DNA of 64,000 bases from an unidentified eubacterium SCB49 (GTDB taxonomy: Bacteria; Bacteroidota; Bacteroidia; Flavobacteriales; Flavobacteriaceae): NCBI GenBank assembly GCA_000170815.1, contig ABCO01000011.1, positions 78,905-142,904 on the forward strand, given 5' to 3'. Shown piece by piece: positions 37,566 to 46,463 of the stretch. The translations under genes and the position numbers were made by a program. The notes below the pieces were generated by a model. That model did no database searches and was not told where the DNA came from. It was given only the letters and a program-made list of their open reading frames with translations. Position 1 is the first letter of the stretch. The number at the start of each line of letters is the position of its first letter.

Positions 37566-38352
37566 AGAAGGTATCTATAGTTTGAGTACTAGTTATACTG
37601 CTATTTTCTGGTAAAGGTAGTTCTACACCTAGATCGCTAAGATCTTCAAGAGTAAAAGAAATAAGTACCTGAGAGTCTGTAAGTCCAATACCTTCTGTAT
37701 ATGTATTAGTGGCTACAAGAACATCTTGTGACTGCATTATAGTAAACGGAATAGTAATAGGTCCAACAACAATTAAAGCTATAATTTCCATAGATACACT
37801 AAGTTGCGATGCTATTTGTAGCTGCCCTTCTGATGAGGCGTCTGGTGTAGGAAGCATAGTACTAGTAATACCATAATTAATCTCAATAGGGATCTCCATA
37901 ACTTCTTGTGAGATGCTTCCAGAGCTAAACCCAATCACGGGGTCTACGCTTATATCTGTTGTTGTGTCAAATAATTTTAGATCGTTTAATGGTATTGAGA
38001 TATCTGGTAAACCTTCAATAGGTGAGCCAATTTGACCATAAATGTATAATTCTGTTTCTGTAGTTCTTAATAGGTTTTCTGATAACAATTGAGACATTAA
38101 GCCACTTGCAGGAAGATTTGCATCAAGATTTACATAGGTAAAACCGTTTTGGGTTTGGTTTCCCACTACGTATAATGAATCTCTAGTTACACCTGTTTCA
38201 GCATTTTGATTATTATAAGTCCAATAAGAATTTGATTTTAAAGGAAAATATAATGTTTTGTTTTCAATGGTATCTTCTGTAGAGGCATCATCTGTTTTGC
38301 AAGAGATCGCTATAACACTCAGAAAAACTAAAAAAAAGTACTTTGACTTCAT
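37552..38352 (-). CDS. hypothetical lipoprotein
   Basis: About 266 aa from the ATG at 38352; the longer frame to 38370 would need a TTG start. The signal sequence FLVFLSVIAISC ends in a lipobox Cys. The mature protein starts with a long acidic and Ser/Thr-rich stretch and then WTYNNQNAETG, a motif seen near the start of several Bacteroidota lipoproteins. The remainder is predicted beta-rich, with repeated VGPITIPFTIM-like strands. I do not recognise a named family. Confidence 0.75.
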   Translation of the reverse strand: MKSKYFFLVFLSVIAISCKTDDASTEDTIENKTLYFPLKSNSYWTYNNQNAETGVTRDSLYVVGNQTQNGFTYVNLDANLPASGLMSQLLSENLLRTTETELYIYGQIGSPIEGLPDISIPLNDLKLFDTTTDISVDPVIGFSSGSISQEVMEIPIEINYGITSTMLPTPDASSEGQLQIASQLSVSMEIIALIVVGPITIPFTIMQSQDVLVATNTYTEGIGLTDSQVLISFTLEDLSDLGVELPLPENSSITSTQTIDTFFIEE

Positions 38353-38462
38353 AAAAGATATTTTTCGCAAATATAAGATTCCTAAATTAAATGGGTTTAA
38401 TGCGGGGCAACTGTGGATAATTTTATAATATTGTTTCAGAACATTAATTATTAAAATAGCGT

Positions 38463-39527
38463 ATGGCAGGTAATAGCTTCGGAAATATCTTTAAAATAAC
38501 CACTTTTGGCGAATCTCATGGTGAAGCAATAGGTGGTGTCATTGATGGTTGCCCTGCTGGTTTGACTGTTGATTATAAGGCAATTAATGCCGAAATGCAA
38601 CGAAGAAAACCAGGTCAATCTACGATCGTTACTCAACGAAAAGAAGAAGATGAAGTCCGTTTTTTGAGTGGTATTTTTGAAGGGGTAACAACAGGAACTT
38701 CAATAGGTTTTATTATTGAGAACACTAATCAAAAGTCTAAAGACTATAGTCATATAAAAGACACGTACCGACCTAGTCATGCAGATTATACCTTTGATAA
38801 AAAATATGGTGTGCGCGATTATAGAGGAGGTGGAAGGTCTTCTGCTCGCGAAACCGCTAGCCGTGTTGCAGCTGGCGCAATAGCAAAACAATTATTAAAA
38901 GGGATTACCTTTAATGCCTTTGTGTCTTCTGTAGGTGATATTTATATAGATAAACCTTATCAAGCTCTAGATTTTAGTAAAACTGAAGACACACCTGTGC
39001 GTTGTCCAGATATTGAAACAGCAGAAAAGATGATTTCTAGAATTAAAGAGATCAAAAAAGAAGGCGACACTATAGGCGGAACTATAACTTGCGTTATAAA
39101 GAATGTCCCTGTAGGCTTAGGTGAACCTGTTTTTGATAAATTACATGCAGAGCTCGGAAAAGCAATGCTATCTATTAATGCTGTAAAAGGTTTTGAATAT
39201 GGAAGCGGTTTTTGTGGTACAAAGATGAAAGGAAGTGAGCACAATGATCTTTTTAATACAGATGGTACTACAAAATCTAATCTTTCTGGAGGAATACAAG
39301 GAGGTATCAGTAACGGAATGGATATCTATTTTAGAGTAGCTTTTAAGCCTGTGGCAACGATAATGCAATTGCAAGAAACAATAGATAAAAACGGAAATAT
39401 AGTTGAAATGCAAGGAAGAGGACGTCACGACCCTTGTGTAGTGCCTAGAGCAGTGCCTATAGTAGAAGCTATGGCAGCGCTGGTTATTGCAGACTTTTGG
39501 TTATTAAATAAGTTAGCAAAGATTTAA
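38463..39527 (+). CDS. aroC: chorismate synthase
   Basis: 354 aa. All the family signatures are present: [20 protein letters not shown] at the start, RRKPGQS, the [19 protein letters not shown] block, and [20 protein letters not shown] near the end. It makes chorismate from EPSP with reduced FMN, the last step of the shikimate pathway. Full length. The symporter gene starts 29 bp later in the same direction, which looks like a transcriptional run without functional linkage. Confidence 0.98.
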   Translation: MAGNSFGNIFKITTFGESHGEAIGGVIDGCPAGLTVDYKAINAEMQRRKPGQSTIVTQRKEEDEVRFLSGIFEGVTTGTSIGFIIENTNQKSKDYSHIKDTYRPSHADYTFDKKYGVRDYRGGGRSSARETASRVAAGAIAKQLLKGITFNAFVSSVGDIYIDKPYQALDFSKTEDTPVRCPDIETAEKMISRIKEIKKEGDTIGGTITCVIKNVPVGLGEPVFDKLHAELGKAMLSINAVKGFEYGSGFCGTKMKGSEHNDLFNTDGTTKSNLSGGIQGGISNGMDIYFRVAFKPVATIMQLQETIDKNGNIVEMQGRGRHDPCVVPRAVPIVEAMAALVIADFWLLNKLAKI

Positions 39528-39556
39528 AAAGATTAATAAAACATAGAAATAGATAG

Positions 39557-40858
39557 ATGAAAAAATTAGCATTACACTGGCAAATTTTATTAGGAATGGC
39601 ACTTGGGGTGATTTTCGCTCTTGTTTTAACCAATTTTGCTTGGGGATCAGATTTTATAGGTGATTGGATAAAACCTTTTGGAACCATATTTATAAAGTCG
39701 TTAAAATTAATTGCTGTGCCTTTAATATTAGCTTCACTAATTAAAGGAGTTTCAGATTTAAAGGATATAAGTAGTCTTTCAAAAATGGGTTTTAGAACTA
39801 TTATAACCTATGTTTTTACGACCATTATAGCGGTGTCAATTGGTCTAGCTGTAGTAAATATAGTTAAGCCAGGAAGTTCTATTAGTGATGAGACGAGAGA
39901 TGAATTAGTTGTTGCTTATGGTGGCGAAGCAGAAAAAAGACAAGAAGCTGCAAAAATGCAAAAAGAAGCGGGACCTTTACAGGCCTTGGTAGACATTGTA
40001 CCAGATAATATTATTGGTGCTTCTTCAAGTAATAAAAACATGCTTCAGGTTATTTTCTTTGCTATTTTCTTCGGAATAGGTATGATATTAATACCAGAAA
40101 AAACTGCAGCTCCTGTAAAAGGGTTTATTGATGGATTTAATGAAGTCATTTTAAAAATGATAGATTTAATTATGCTAGCGGCACCCTATGGTGTATTTGC
40201 TCTCTTAGCTGCACTAGTGGTAGAAGCACCAAGCTCAGATTTATTTACTGCATTAGGTATGTATGCCTTATGTGTAATTGTAGGCTTAGCTTTAATGGTT
40301 TGTGTGTATTTGTTATTAGTATGGGTTTACACAAAAAAGTCCCCTCGTTTTTTCTTAAATGGAATGGCTCCAGCACAATTATTAGCTTTTTCAACAAGTA
40401 GTAGTGCTGCAACCTTACCTGTTACTATGGAAAGAGTAGAAGAGCATATAGGTGTCAAAAAAGAGGTAACTAGTTTTGTGTTGCCTATAGGGGCAACTAT
40501 AAATATGGATGGTACAAGTTTATATCAGGCAGTTGCTGCTGTATTTATAGCACAAGCCTTTGGTATGGATCTATCGTTCTCTACACAATTAGGAATTATT
40601 GCAACAGCAACTTTAGCATCTATTGGTTCTGCCGCAGTACCAGGAGCAGGGATGGTGATGCTTGTAATTGTACTAGCGCAAGCTGGAATACCAGAAGCAG
40701 GTCTTGCCTTAATATTTGCTGTAGATAGACCTTTAGATATGTGTCGTACTGTGGTTAATGTAACTGGAGATGGTGCTGTATCTATGATAGTGGCAAAATC
40801 TCAAGGAAAACTAGGTGCACCACACGTGAAAGATTGGGATGATAATTATGAAGGATAA
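39557..40858 (+). CDS. dicarboxylate/amino acid:cation symporter (DAACS family)
   Basis: 433 aa inner-membrane protein with about eight TM segments. Signatures: the serine-rich re-entrant loop FSTSSSAATLPVT, the NMDGTSLYQ motif that binds cation and substrate, and the DRPLDMCRTVVNVTGD motif at the C-terminus. It is a Na+ or H+ coupled glutamate, aspartate or C4-dicarboxylate importer of the GltP/GltT/DctA type. The exact substrate is open. Followed by a terminator. Confidence 0.93.
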   Translation: MKKLALHWQILLGMALGVIFALVLTNFAWGSDFIGDWIKPFGTIFIKSLKLIAVPLILASLIKGVSDLKDISSLSKMGFRTIITYVFTTIIAVSIGLAVVNIVKPGSSISDETRDELVVAYGGEAEKRQEAAKMQKEAGPLQALVDIVPDNIIGASSSNKNMLQVIFFAIFFGIGMILIPEKTAAPVKGFIDGFNEVILKMIDLIMLAAPYGVFALLAALVVEAPSSDLFTALGMYALCVIVGLALMVCVYLLLVWVYTKKSPRFFLNGMAPAQLLAFSTSSSAATLPVTMERVEEHIGVKKEVTSFVLPIGATINMDGTSLYQAVAAVFIAQAFGMDLSFSTQLGIIATATLASIGSAAVPGAGMVMLVIVLAQAGIPEAGLALIFAVDRPLDMCRTVVNVTGDGAVSMIVAKSQGKLGAPHVKDWDDNYEG

Positions 40859-40903
40859 AATTTAACTTAAGTGCGATAAGTACTTTGTTTATTAATATAC
40901 ATC

Positions 40904-40943
40904 AAAAACAGGCTTTTATTCGTTAATAAAAGCCTGTTTTTTT
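40904..40943 (+). terminator. terminator after symporter gene
   Basis: Perfect 17-bp stem (40904-40920 with 40925-40941) around a CGTT loop, ending in a T-run. Confidence 0.92.
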
Positions 40944-40978
40944 ATGTTAATTTAATTCAGACTTAACTTTAAAGTTGA

Positions 40979-41149
40979 ATGTCAATTGTAGATTTGAAAA
41001 TTATCAATAATAGCGCTAGTTCTTCAAATTTTGCAGTAGATAAAACACTTACAAAAAAACCTACTTTAAGCCCAAATGCTACTTTTGATTTGGCAGACTA
41101 TATAATTACTTCTTGGATTTGTGATGGGCTAGGTTCGCATAATTATTAA
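40979..41149 (+). CDS. small ORF, 56 aa, hypothetical or remnant
   Basis: ATG at 40979 to TAA at 41147-41149. The sequence begins MSIVDLKIINNSASSSNFAV and ends FDLADYIITSWICDGLGSHNY. It has no signal peptide and resembles no family I know. Codon use is similar to neighbouring genes. It stands alone in an intergenic stretch of 485 bp, downstream of a terminator, so it may be a decayed fragment or a free-standing small gene. Confidence 0.3.
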   Translation: MSIVDLKIINNSASSSNFAVDKTLTKKPTLSPNATFDLADYIITSWICDGLGSHNY

Positions 41150-41343
41150 TGTAATATAGTATACAGAAAAGCATTTTTAGCTTCATTAAATCTTTTAAAC
41201 TTTTATTATAAAATTCTTTCAAGTAACTATTTACTAAAAATGATAGCGTTTATTTTGTTCAAATTTTAATTATTTTTTCGATTTATTTTATTATATTGTT
41301 GTAAATCAGATATTTATCTTCATTTTCTAAATATAATAAGGTC
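41150..41343. other. AT-rich intergenic stretch
   Basis: Second part of the 485-bp gap between the symporter and the secreted protein gene. Very AT-rich; I see no ORF, terminator or strict TAnnTTTG box in it. Confidence 0.5.
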
Positions 41344-42174
41344 ATGGATATAAAGCACTTTTTATTTATAATACTCTTTTCAACATCCACAATTGCACAA
41401 GTAGGAATAGGGACAACTACGCCAAGTAAAGGTTCGTCATTAGAAATTAGTGGAACTATTGCTACAGATTCTGGTGTTAAATATGTGGGGTTAATGCCAC
41501 CAAGAGTAGAAAACACTCTAGAGCGAGATTTAATAAATGTTAACTCGTCAGATATTGGATTAATTGTGTTTGTAAAAAGCACAGGAAGTATTGATATGTT
41601 TAATGGGATACATTGGGAGTGTGTTTTTACACTTACAGGTTATGCTATTGTTGCTGCCTCACAAAATTTTGATACAGAGACAGGTTGGACATATACAAAT
41701 ACCCCAAATTTTTATTACGACTTCTTAAATGATGATATATGGGGAGTTATTACAGGGTTTCAAGATACGAATGCAGATAATAATATAGATACTTTGTATA
41801 ATCAGTTTTTGGGAGCTAGAGATTTAGATAATCCAATTAGTAATCCAACAGGTGGCACTATTAATTTTTACCATACCATTGCTTTTGATAATGTGGATAT
41901 ATCAGGATTAACAAATGTAAAAATTGAGTTTGATTATGACGCTTATCAGTTTAATGGTTCAGATCAGATAAGGTATACAGTTTATTATGATAATGTACCA
42001 CAAACTACAGTGGTTTTGTTAGATGGTATTACCGGAGGTATTACTGCAGAAGGTACCGAAACAATTACAATACCTAACGGAATAGCTACATTAATCAGAT
42101 TAGATTTAGAAGTGAAAATTGATGGAAATGATAACTATGCTGGTTTTGATGATTTTAGAGTGTATGGGCAATAA
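41344..42174 (+). CDS. secreted protein with VGIGTTTP N-terminal motif
   Basis: 276 aa with a signal peptide (KHFLFIILFSTSTIAQ). The mature N-terminus VGIGTTTPSKGSSLEISGT is a motif shared by many secreted flavobacterial proteins, often at the start of tail-fibre-like or surface proteins. The second half (about 110-276) is beta-sandwich-like (VKIEFDYDAYQFNGSDQIRY, IRLDLEVKIDGNDNYAGFDD) and may bind carbohydrate or calcium. No T9SS C-terminal domain is evident. The function cannot be named. Confidence 0.7.
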   Translation: MDIKHFLFIILFSTSTIAQVGIGTTTPSKGSSLEISGTIATDSGVKYVGLMPPRVENTLERDLINVNSSDIGLIVFVKSTGSIDMFNGIHWECVFTLTGYAIVAASQNFDTETGWTYTNTPNFYYDFLNDDIWGVITGFQDTNADNNIDTLYNQFLGARDLDNPISNPTGGTINFYHTIAFDNVDISGLTNVKIEFDYDAYQFNGSDQIRYTVYYDNVPQTTVVLLDGITGGITAEGTETITIPNGIATLIRLDLEVKIDGNDNYAGFDDFRVYGQ

Positions 42175-42190
42175 TTTCAATTTAATTCAT

Positions 42191-42222
42191 AAAAAAAGGC
42201 TGTCTAAATAGACAGCCTTTTA
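42191..42222. terminator. bidirectional terminator
   Basis: Stem AAAGGCTGTCT (42195-42205) / AGACAGCCTTT (42210-42220), AAAT loop, A-run before and T-run after, between convergent genes. Confidence 0.9.
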
Positions 42223-42242
42223 AATAGTTAGTTAAAACTTTT

Positions 42243-43055
42243 TTAAGCTTCTTTATGTATTTCAACACTATGTGGATAAGGAATTTCAATACCTGCAGCA
42301 TCTAATGCTATTTTAGCATTTTCTAATGTAGCAAAATAAACATCCCAATAATGCTCAGACTTACAAGAAGGTCTTACCGCAAAATCTACCGAGCTATCTC
42401 CTAAACCACTAACTTCTACAAGTGGTGCAGGGTCTTTTAATACTTTATCTTGTGCTGTAAGAACGCTCATAAGTACCTCTTTAGTTTTCTTGATATCTGC
42501 ATCATAACTTACACCTATCGTATGAAATACTTTTAAAACACCATTTTCAGAATAGTTTGTAATATTTCCATTAGATAACGCACCGTTAGGTATAATAACA
42601 AGCTTGTTTTGAGGTGTAGTAATTTTAGTTGTAAATAAGTCAATGTCTATCACATTTCCTAACTCTCCTTGTCCTTCTATTAAATCACCAATTTTAAAAG
42701 GTTTAAAAATCATAATTAAAACCCCTCCAGCAAAATTTGATAAAGAACCTTGAAGTGCAAGACCAACTGCAAGACCTGCAGCTGCAATAATTGCTGCAAA
42801 AGATGTTGTTTCAACACCTAGCTTAGCTAATATAGCAAGGATTAATAAAATGCGAAGTCCCCAGCCAATTAGATTCCCTAAGAATTTTTGTAGACTTAAG
42901 TCATATTCTTTTTTACTCATTAAACGCTCAATTGCACTAATAACTTTTTTGATAATCCAAGAACCAATTATCCAAATTAATATTGCGCCAACAATTTTTG
43001 GCCCATAATCAACTATAAAATCAATTCCTTTTTGAGCCCACATTTTAACATCCAT
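42243..43055 (-). CDS. MscS-family mechanosensitive ion channel
   Basis: 270 aa. Three hydrophobic segments: one near residues 15-40, one at about 60-82, and TM3 (AAGLAVGLALQGSLSNFAGG), the glycine/alanine-packed pore helix of MscS. The beta domain follows (FKIGDLIEGQGELGNVIDID), then the C-terminal alpha/beta part. This is the minimal E. coli MscS-type architecture, a tension-gated channel that releases solutes on hypo-osmotic shock. A good -7 box lies 30 bp upstream. It is divergent from the ATP-grasp cassette. Confidence 0.95.
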   Translation of the reverse strand: MDVKMWAQKGIDFIVDYGPKIVGAILIWIIGSWIIKKVISAIERLMSKKEYDLSLQKFLGNLIGWGLRILLILAILAKLGVETTSFAAIIAAAGLAVGLALQGSLSNFAGGVLIMIFKPFKIGDLIEGQGELGNVIDIDLFTTKITTPQNKLVIIPNGALSNGNITNYSENGVLKVFHTIGVSYDADIKKTKEVLMSVLTAQDKVLKDPAPLVEVSGLGDSSVDFAVRPSCKSEHYWDVYFATLENAKIALDAAGIEIPYPHSVEIHKEA

Positions 43056-43084
43056 AAGTATAAATTTTTAAAATTAAATTTTCA

Positions 43085-43092
43085 CAAAATTA
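43085..43092 (-). promoter_or_regulatory. -7 box (TAATTTTG on minus strand)
   Basis: Exact TAnnTTTG match 30 bp before the mscS-like start. Confidence 0.45.
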
Positions 43093-43165
43093 CCTATATC
43101 CTTATCTTTCCTAAAAGTTTTTAACCGAAATATGCGTTATTTGTAGAAAATTAAAGACAGTTAGT

Positions 43166-44194
43166 ATGAATGTTTGCTTTATAATGTATCCTTGGGAGGA
43201 TATGGACCCGGAAAACGATACAACTTTATCGTTAATTAATGAATTTGCAAAACGCTCTCATGGTGTAGCAGTAACAACCCCTGCAAATCTAACAATTAGA
43301 GATAGCGAGGCATTTGCTTTTTCACGTTGCTTAAAACGTATGGAAAAAGTGCCAAGTAACCTTAAGTCATTTCATAAAAAAGCTGTCTTTTATGATGAAA
43401 TGTTACCTCTTGCTGGTTTTGATGTAATTATATTGCGTAGCAATCCGCCTCTTGATATGATTATGCTAAACTTTTTAGATAGTGTTAAAGATGATGTCTT
43501 TATAATGAACGATCTAGATGGTATCCGTAGAGCCAACAACAAGCTATATACGGCAGTTTTTGAAGATCCAAATAATGATTATATTCCGCGAACTCACGTT
43601 ACTAAAAATAAAAAATATTTAAAGAAAATTATTAAAGAAGGACCAGATAAAATGATCTTAAAACCTCTTAATGGTTTTGGTGGATCTGGAGTGATTTTAA
43701 TAGAAAAAAGAGCCATGCTGAGTATTAGCTCTTTGTTAGATTTTTATATTGATAATGCAGACGGAACTTCAAACTATGTTATTTTACAAGATTATATAGA
43801 AGGCGCAGACCAAGGTGATGTTCGTATATTATTGTTAAACGGGCAACCTATTGGTGCAATGAAACGGGTTCCAGGTGAAGATGATCACAGAAGTAATGTA
43901 AGTGCTGGAGGAAGCATTAAAAAACACACATTGACACAACAAGAAAAAGAGTTATGTCGTCGTATAGGTCCAAAATTAGTTAAAGACGGATTGTATTTTT
44001 GTGGAATAGATGTAATAGGAGGTATGCTTGTTGAGGTAAATGTCATGTCTCCAGGGGGTATTACATACATCAATAAAGTATATAAAATAAGGCTACAAGA
44101 AAAAGTAATTGATTTTGTAGAAGATAAAGTACAAGAGCGTGTTAATGCTTTTGAACGTAGAACGAAGTTAAGAAAACACGTAAAAGATGCTTAA
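43166..44194 (+). CDS. glutathione-synthase-like ATP-grasp ligase
   Basis: 342 aa. N-terminal GshB-like domain (NVCFIMYPWEDMDPENDTT), then ATP-grasp motifs: KMILKPLNGFGGSGVILI as the flexible loop, NVSAGGSIKKH, and metal-binding GGMLVEVNVMSPGG. These follow GshB closely. However no gamma-glutamylcysteine ligase is in the window, and bshA points to bacillithiol, so the ligated substrate may not be gamma-Glu-Cys. It heads a cassette with an N-formylglutamate-amidohydrolase-like protein and a QEGLA metallopeptidase, arranged with 127- and 63-bp gaps on the same strand. Confidence 0.88.
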   Translation: MNVCFIMYPWEDMDPENDTTLSLINEFAKRSHGVAVTTPANLTIRDSEAFAFSRCLKRMEKVPSNLKSFHKKAVFYDEMLPLAGFDVIILRSNPPLDMIMLNFLDSVKDDVFIMNDLDGIRRANNKLYTAVFEDPNNDYIPRTHVTKNKKYLKKIIKEGPDKMILKPLNGFGGSGVILIEKRAMLSISSLLDFYIDNADGTSNYVILQDYIEGADQGDVRILLLNGQPIGAMKRVPGEDDHRSNVSAGGSIKKHTLTQQEKELCRRIGPKLVKDGLYFCGIDVIGGMLVEVNVMSPGGITYINKVYKIRLQEKVIDFVEDKVQERVNAFERRTKLRKHVKDA

Positions 44195-44321
44195 ACGATA
44201 ACTCGCGATATGTCTTTGTGAAAGTTTAAAAGACTAATGCGAAAATGGGATTGGTTTAAATTTTGTACAATCAGAATATAACCTATTTAAAATTTCAGAA
44301 ATAAATAGTATTAGGGTAATT

Positions 44322-45152
44322 ATGGAAAGACTTTCTGTTTCAGAAATAATAGATAAAATAAATAATGAAGAGTTTTTTGAAGCTGTTGCAGATGACTATT
44401 CATTTTCGTTAAAAATTGACGCATATGTCCCTTATCTATGTGGTGCAGTCCATGACGGACATCAGTTTAGAAAAGAACTTTGGAGCAATTGTTTACACAC
44501 AGAATATGATCGTTGGTTTGAAGAAGACCCCTGTACAAAAGAGTTTGTAAAAACACACCCCATTGTGATTGCTGGTTGCGATAGCCGTTTTGAATATGAT
44601 TTAAATCGTGATCCAGAAAATGCTATTTATGATGATGCTTGGGGTAAAAAACTTTGGAAACAACCTCTAACCGAAACGCAACACGCAGAAAGTCTAACTA
44701 AACATGCTACTTTTTATCTTGTAGTTCATGCTTTGATGACTAAGCTAGAAGAAAAATTTGGTCATGTCATTGTGTACGATATGCATAGTTATAACTGGAA
44801 AAGGTGGGATAGAGAAGTGCCTGTGGTAAATCTTGGCACCTCAAATATTGATAATGGCAAATACGGCAAATTTGCAGAGTCATGGAGAAAAAGTTTGTCG
44901 GAACTCAAATTGCCTCATAACATAGCGTCTACCTCTAAGATTAATGATACTTTTCAGGGTAATGGCTATTTTTTAAAATTTATAACTCAACATTTCAAGC
45001 AAACATTAGTACTAGCAACCGAGTTTAAAAAAATATATTGTGATGAATATCAGCAGATTTTATTTCCAGAAGTGGTTCATGCTATAGAACATCAATTGCA
45101 GTATAAACTGAAAGAGCACGCAGCTGCATTTAATCGTGCTTTTAATGAATAA
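44322..45152 (+). CDS. N-formylglutamate amidohydrolase-like protein
   Basis: 276 aa. It resembles the HutG-like N-formylglutamate amidohydrolase family (PF05013) with candidate metal ligands in the AVHDGHQF segment, in AGCDSRFEYDLNR and in VYDMHSYNWKRW. No histidine-utilisation gene is nearby, so a role in histidine breakdown is unlikely. Sitting between an ATP-grasp ligase and a QEGLA metallopeptidase, it more likely hydrolyses an amide at the end of a peptide-like substrate. That role is inference. Confidence 0.82.
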   Translation: MERLSVSEIIDKINNEEFFEAVADDYSFSLKIDAYVPYLCGAVHDGHQFRKELWSNCLHTEYDRWFEEDPCTKEFVKTHPIVIAGCDSRFEYDLNRDPENAIYDDAWGKKLWKQPLTETQHAESLTKHATFYLVVHALMTKLEEKFGHVIVYDMHSYNWKRWDREVPVVNLGTSNIDNGKYGKFAESWRKSLSELKLPHNIASTSKINDTFQGNGYFLKFITQHFKQTLVLATEFKKIYCDEYQQILFPEVVHAIEHQLQYKLKEHAAAFNRAFNE

Positions 45153-45215
45153 TTAATATTTCAGAAATTAATATTGATTAAAATAGAATGTGGAGTTTCC
45201 GCAAAATTTCTTTGA

Positions 45216-46382
45216 ATGAAAATGAATAATCCAACGATACAAGATCATCCTTATCTCTTTAAAATAGACGAAAGTCTTAATAAAATGGTGAAGAAGATTG
45301 AGTTGCTCAACTATATAAACCCAATAAATATAGAGCAGGAAAAACGTAATTTTTTCTCTTCAAAATATAATATCAATCCATCTTTTAAATACAAAAAGAT
45401 TGATTTTGATGCTCATAAAATACAACAACAACTATTTTCTCAAGACATAAATAGCATAGAAGATGAAGAGTCTCGTGCTTTTTATCGCGAAGTGATTTAT
45501 GATTACAGCGGTTTAATACAATGCATAGAGACCATAGGGCAGGGGCGTAAATTTTATTATAATGCTTTAAAGTCTTTTGGTACTCCTACAGAAAAAGATG
45601 TAGAGAATGCAAAGTTTATACTTCATTTTAGCGATGAGCATTTTGATGAAAATAAGATGATTCCAATGTATTCGGTAAATGAAGCTGCAGCTTATTTTGA
45701 AGATTTTGTTAAACGATACAACTTTAATTTAAATATTAAATTATCTACTAAAATTGCAGCGGCTGCAATGGTGCAAAACAATACGCAAACGCTCATTTTA
45801 AAAAAGAATCATAAATTTAGTGCTAACCAATTAAAGGTGCTTGCTCACCACGAAATTGGGGTTCATCTTGTAACAACTTTCAATGGCTTAGAACAACCTT
45901 TAAAGATTTTTCATAATGGATTTCCTAAAAATGTAGAAACCCAAGAAGGGCTTGCTGTTTTTAGTGAATATATGAGTGGTTGTCTTACTATGCACAGACT
46001 AAGGGAATTATCTTATAGAGTGATTGCTGCAGATAGTTTACGTAGAGGGTTTAATTTTTGTGACACGTTTGATGTGCTTCACAATCAGTATAAACTAAAT
46101 AGAGAAGAGGCATATAATATTACATTGAGAGCGCATCGTGGAGGTGGTTTTACTAAAGATTACACATACCTCACAGGTCTCAAAAAAGTGTATGATACCT
46201 ATCATAATAAGGAAAGTCTTAATCCTCTTTTAGCAGGTAAGGTTTCTTTAGAACACGTGTCTATTGTAAATAAATGGTTAGCTCAAGGAGTAGCTAAAGA
46301 GAATACTTATGAAAACTTTGCTTTTAACCAAAATGAAAATATAAACCCTAAGCTTGATTTTATTTTAAAGAATTTAAAGTAA
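45216..46382 (+). CDS. QEGLA-motif (DUF1704/MATCAP-like) metallopeptidase
   Basis: 388 aa. The zinc-binding segment HHEIGVHLVTTFNG (HExxH-like) is followed about 30 residues later by TQEGLAVFSEYMSG, which gives the family its QEGLA name. The annotation flavohemoglobin expression-modulating comes from an old phenotype. The same fold family includes the vertebrate tubulin carboxypeptidase MATCAP. A bacterial member is expected to be a zinc-dependent exopeptidase. It completes the three-gene cassette. Two in-frame ATGs (45216 and 45222) are possible. Confidence 0.87.
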   Translation: MKMNNPTIQDHPYLFKIDESLNKMVKKIELLNYINPINIEQEKRNFFSSKYNINPSFKYKKIDFDAHKIQQQLFSQDINSIEDEESRAFYREVIYDYSGLIQCIETIGQGRKFYYNALKSFGTPTEKDVENAKFILHFSDEHFDENKMIPMYSVNEAAAYFEDFVKRYNFNLNIKLSTKIAAAAMVQNNTQTLILKKNHKFSANQLKVLAHHEIGVHLVTTFNGLEQPLKIFHNGFPKNVETQEGLAVFSEYMSGCLTMHRLRELSYRVIAADSLRRGFNFCDTFDVLHNQYKLNREEAYNITLRAHRGGGFTKDYTYLTGLKKVYDTYHNKESLNPLLAGKVSLEHVSIVNKWLAQGVAKENTYENFAFNQNENINPKLDFILKNLK

Positions 46383-46391
46383 TTTAATTTT

Positions 46392-46456
46392 GTCTGTGCG
46401 AGCGCAGTCGAGAACTATACTTCTTTATAAAATAGATTTCGATTGCGCTCAATCAG
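46392..46456. repeat. REP-like hairpin element, copy 2
   Basis: Imperfect inverted repeat: TCTGTGCGAGCGCAGTCGAGA around 46393-46413 pairs with the arm ending ATTGCGCTCAATCAGA around 46435-46456. The core GAGCGCAGTCGA recurs as GAGCGTAGTCTA at 27826. Between convergent genes, where it may also terminate transcription. Confidence 0.6.
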
Positions 46457-46463
46457 ATAATAG

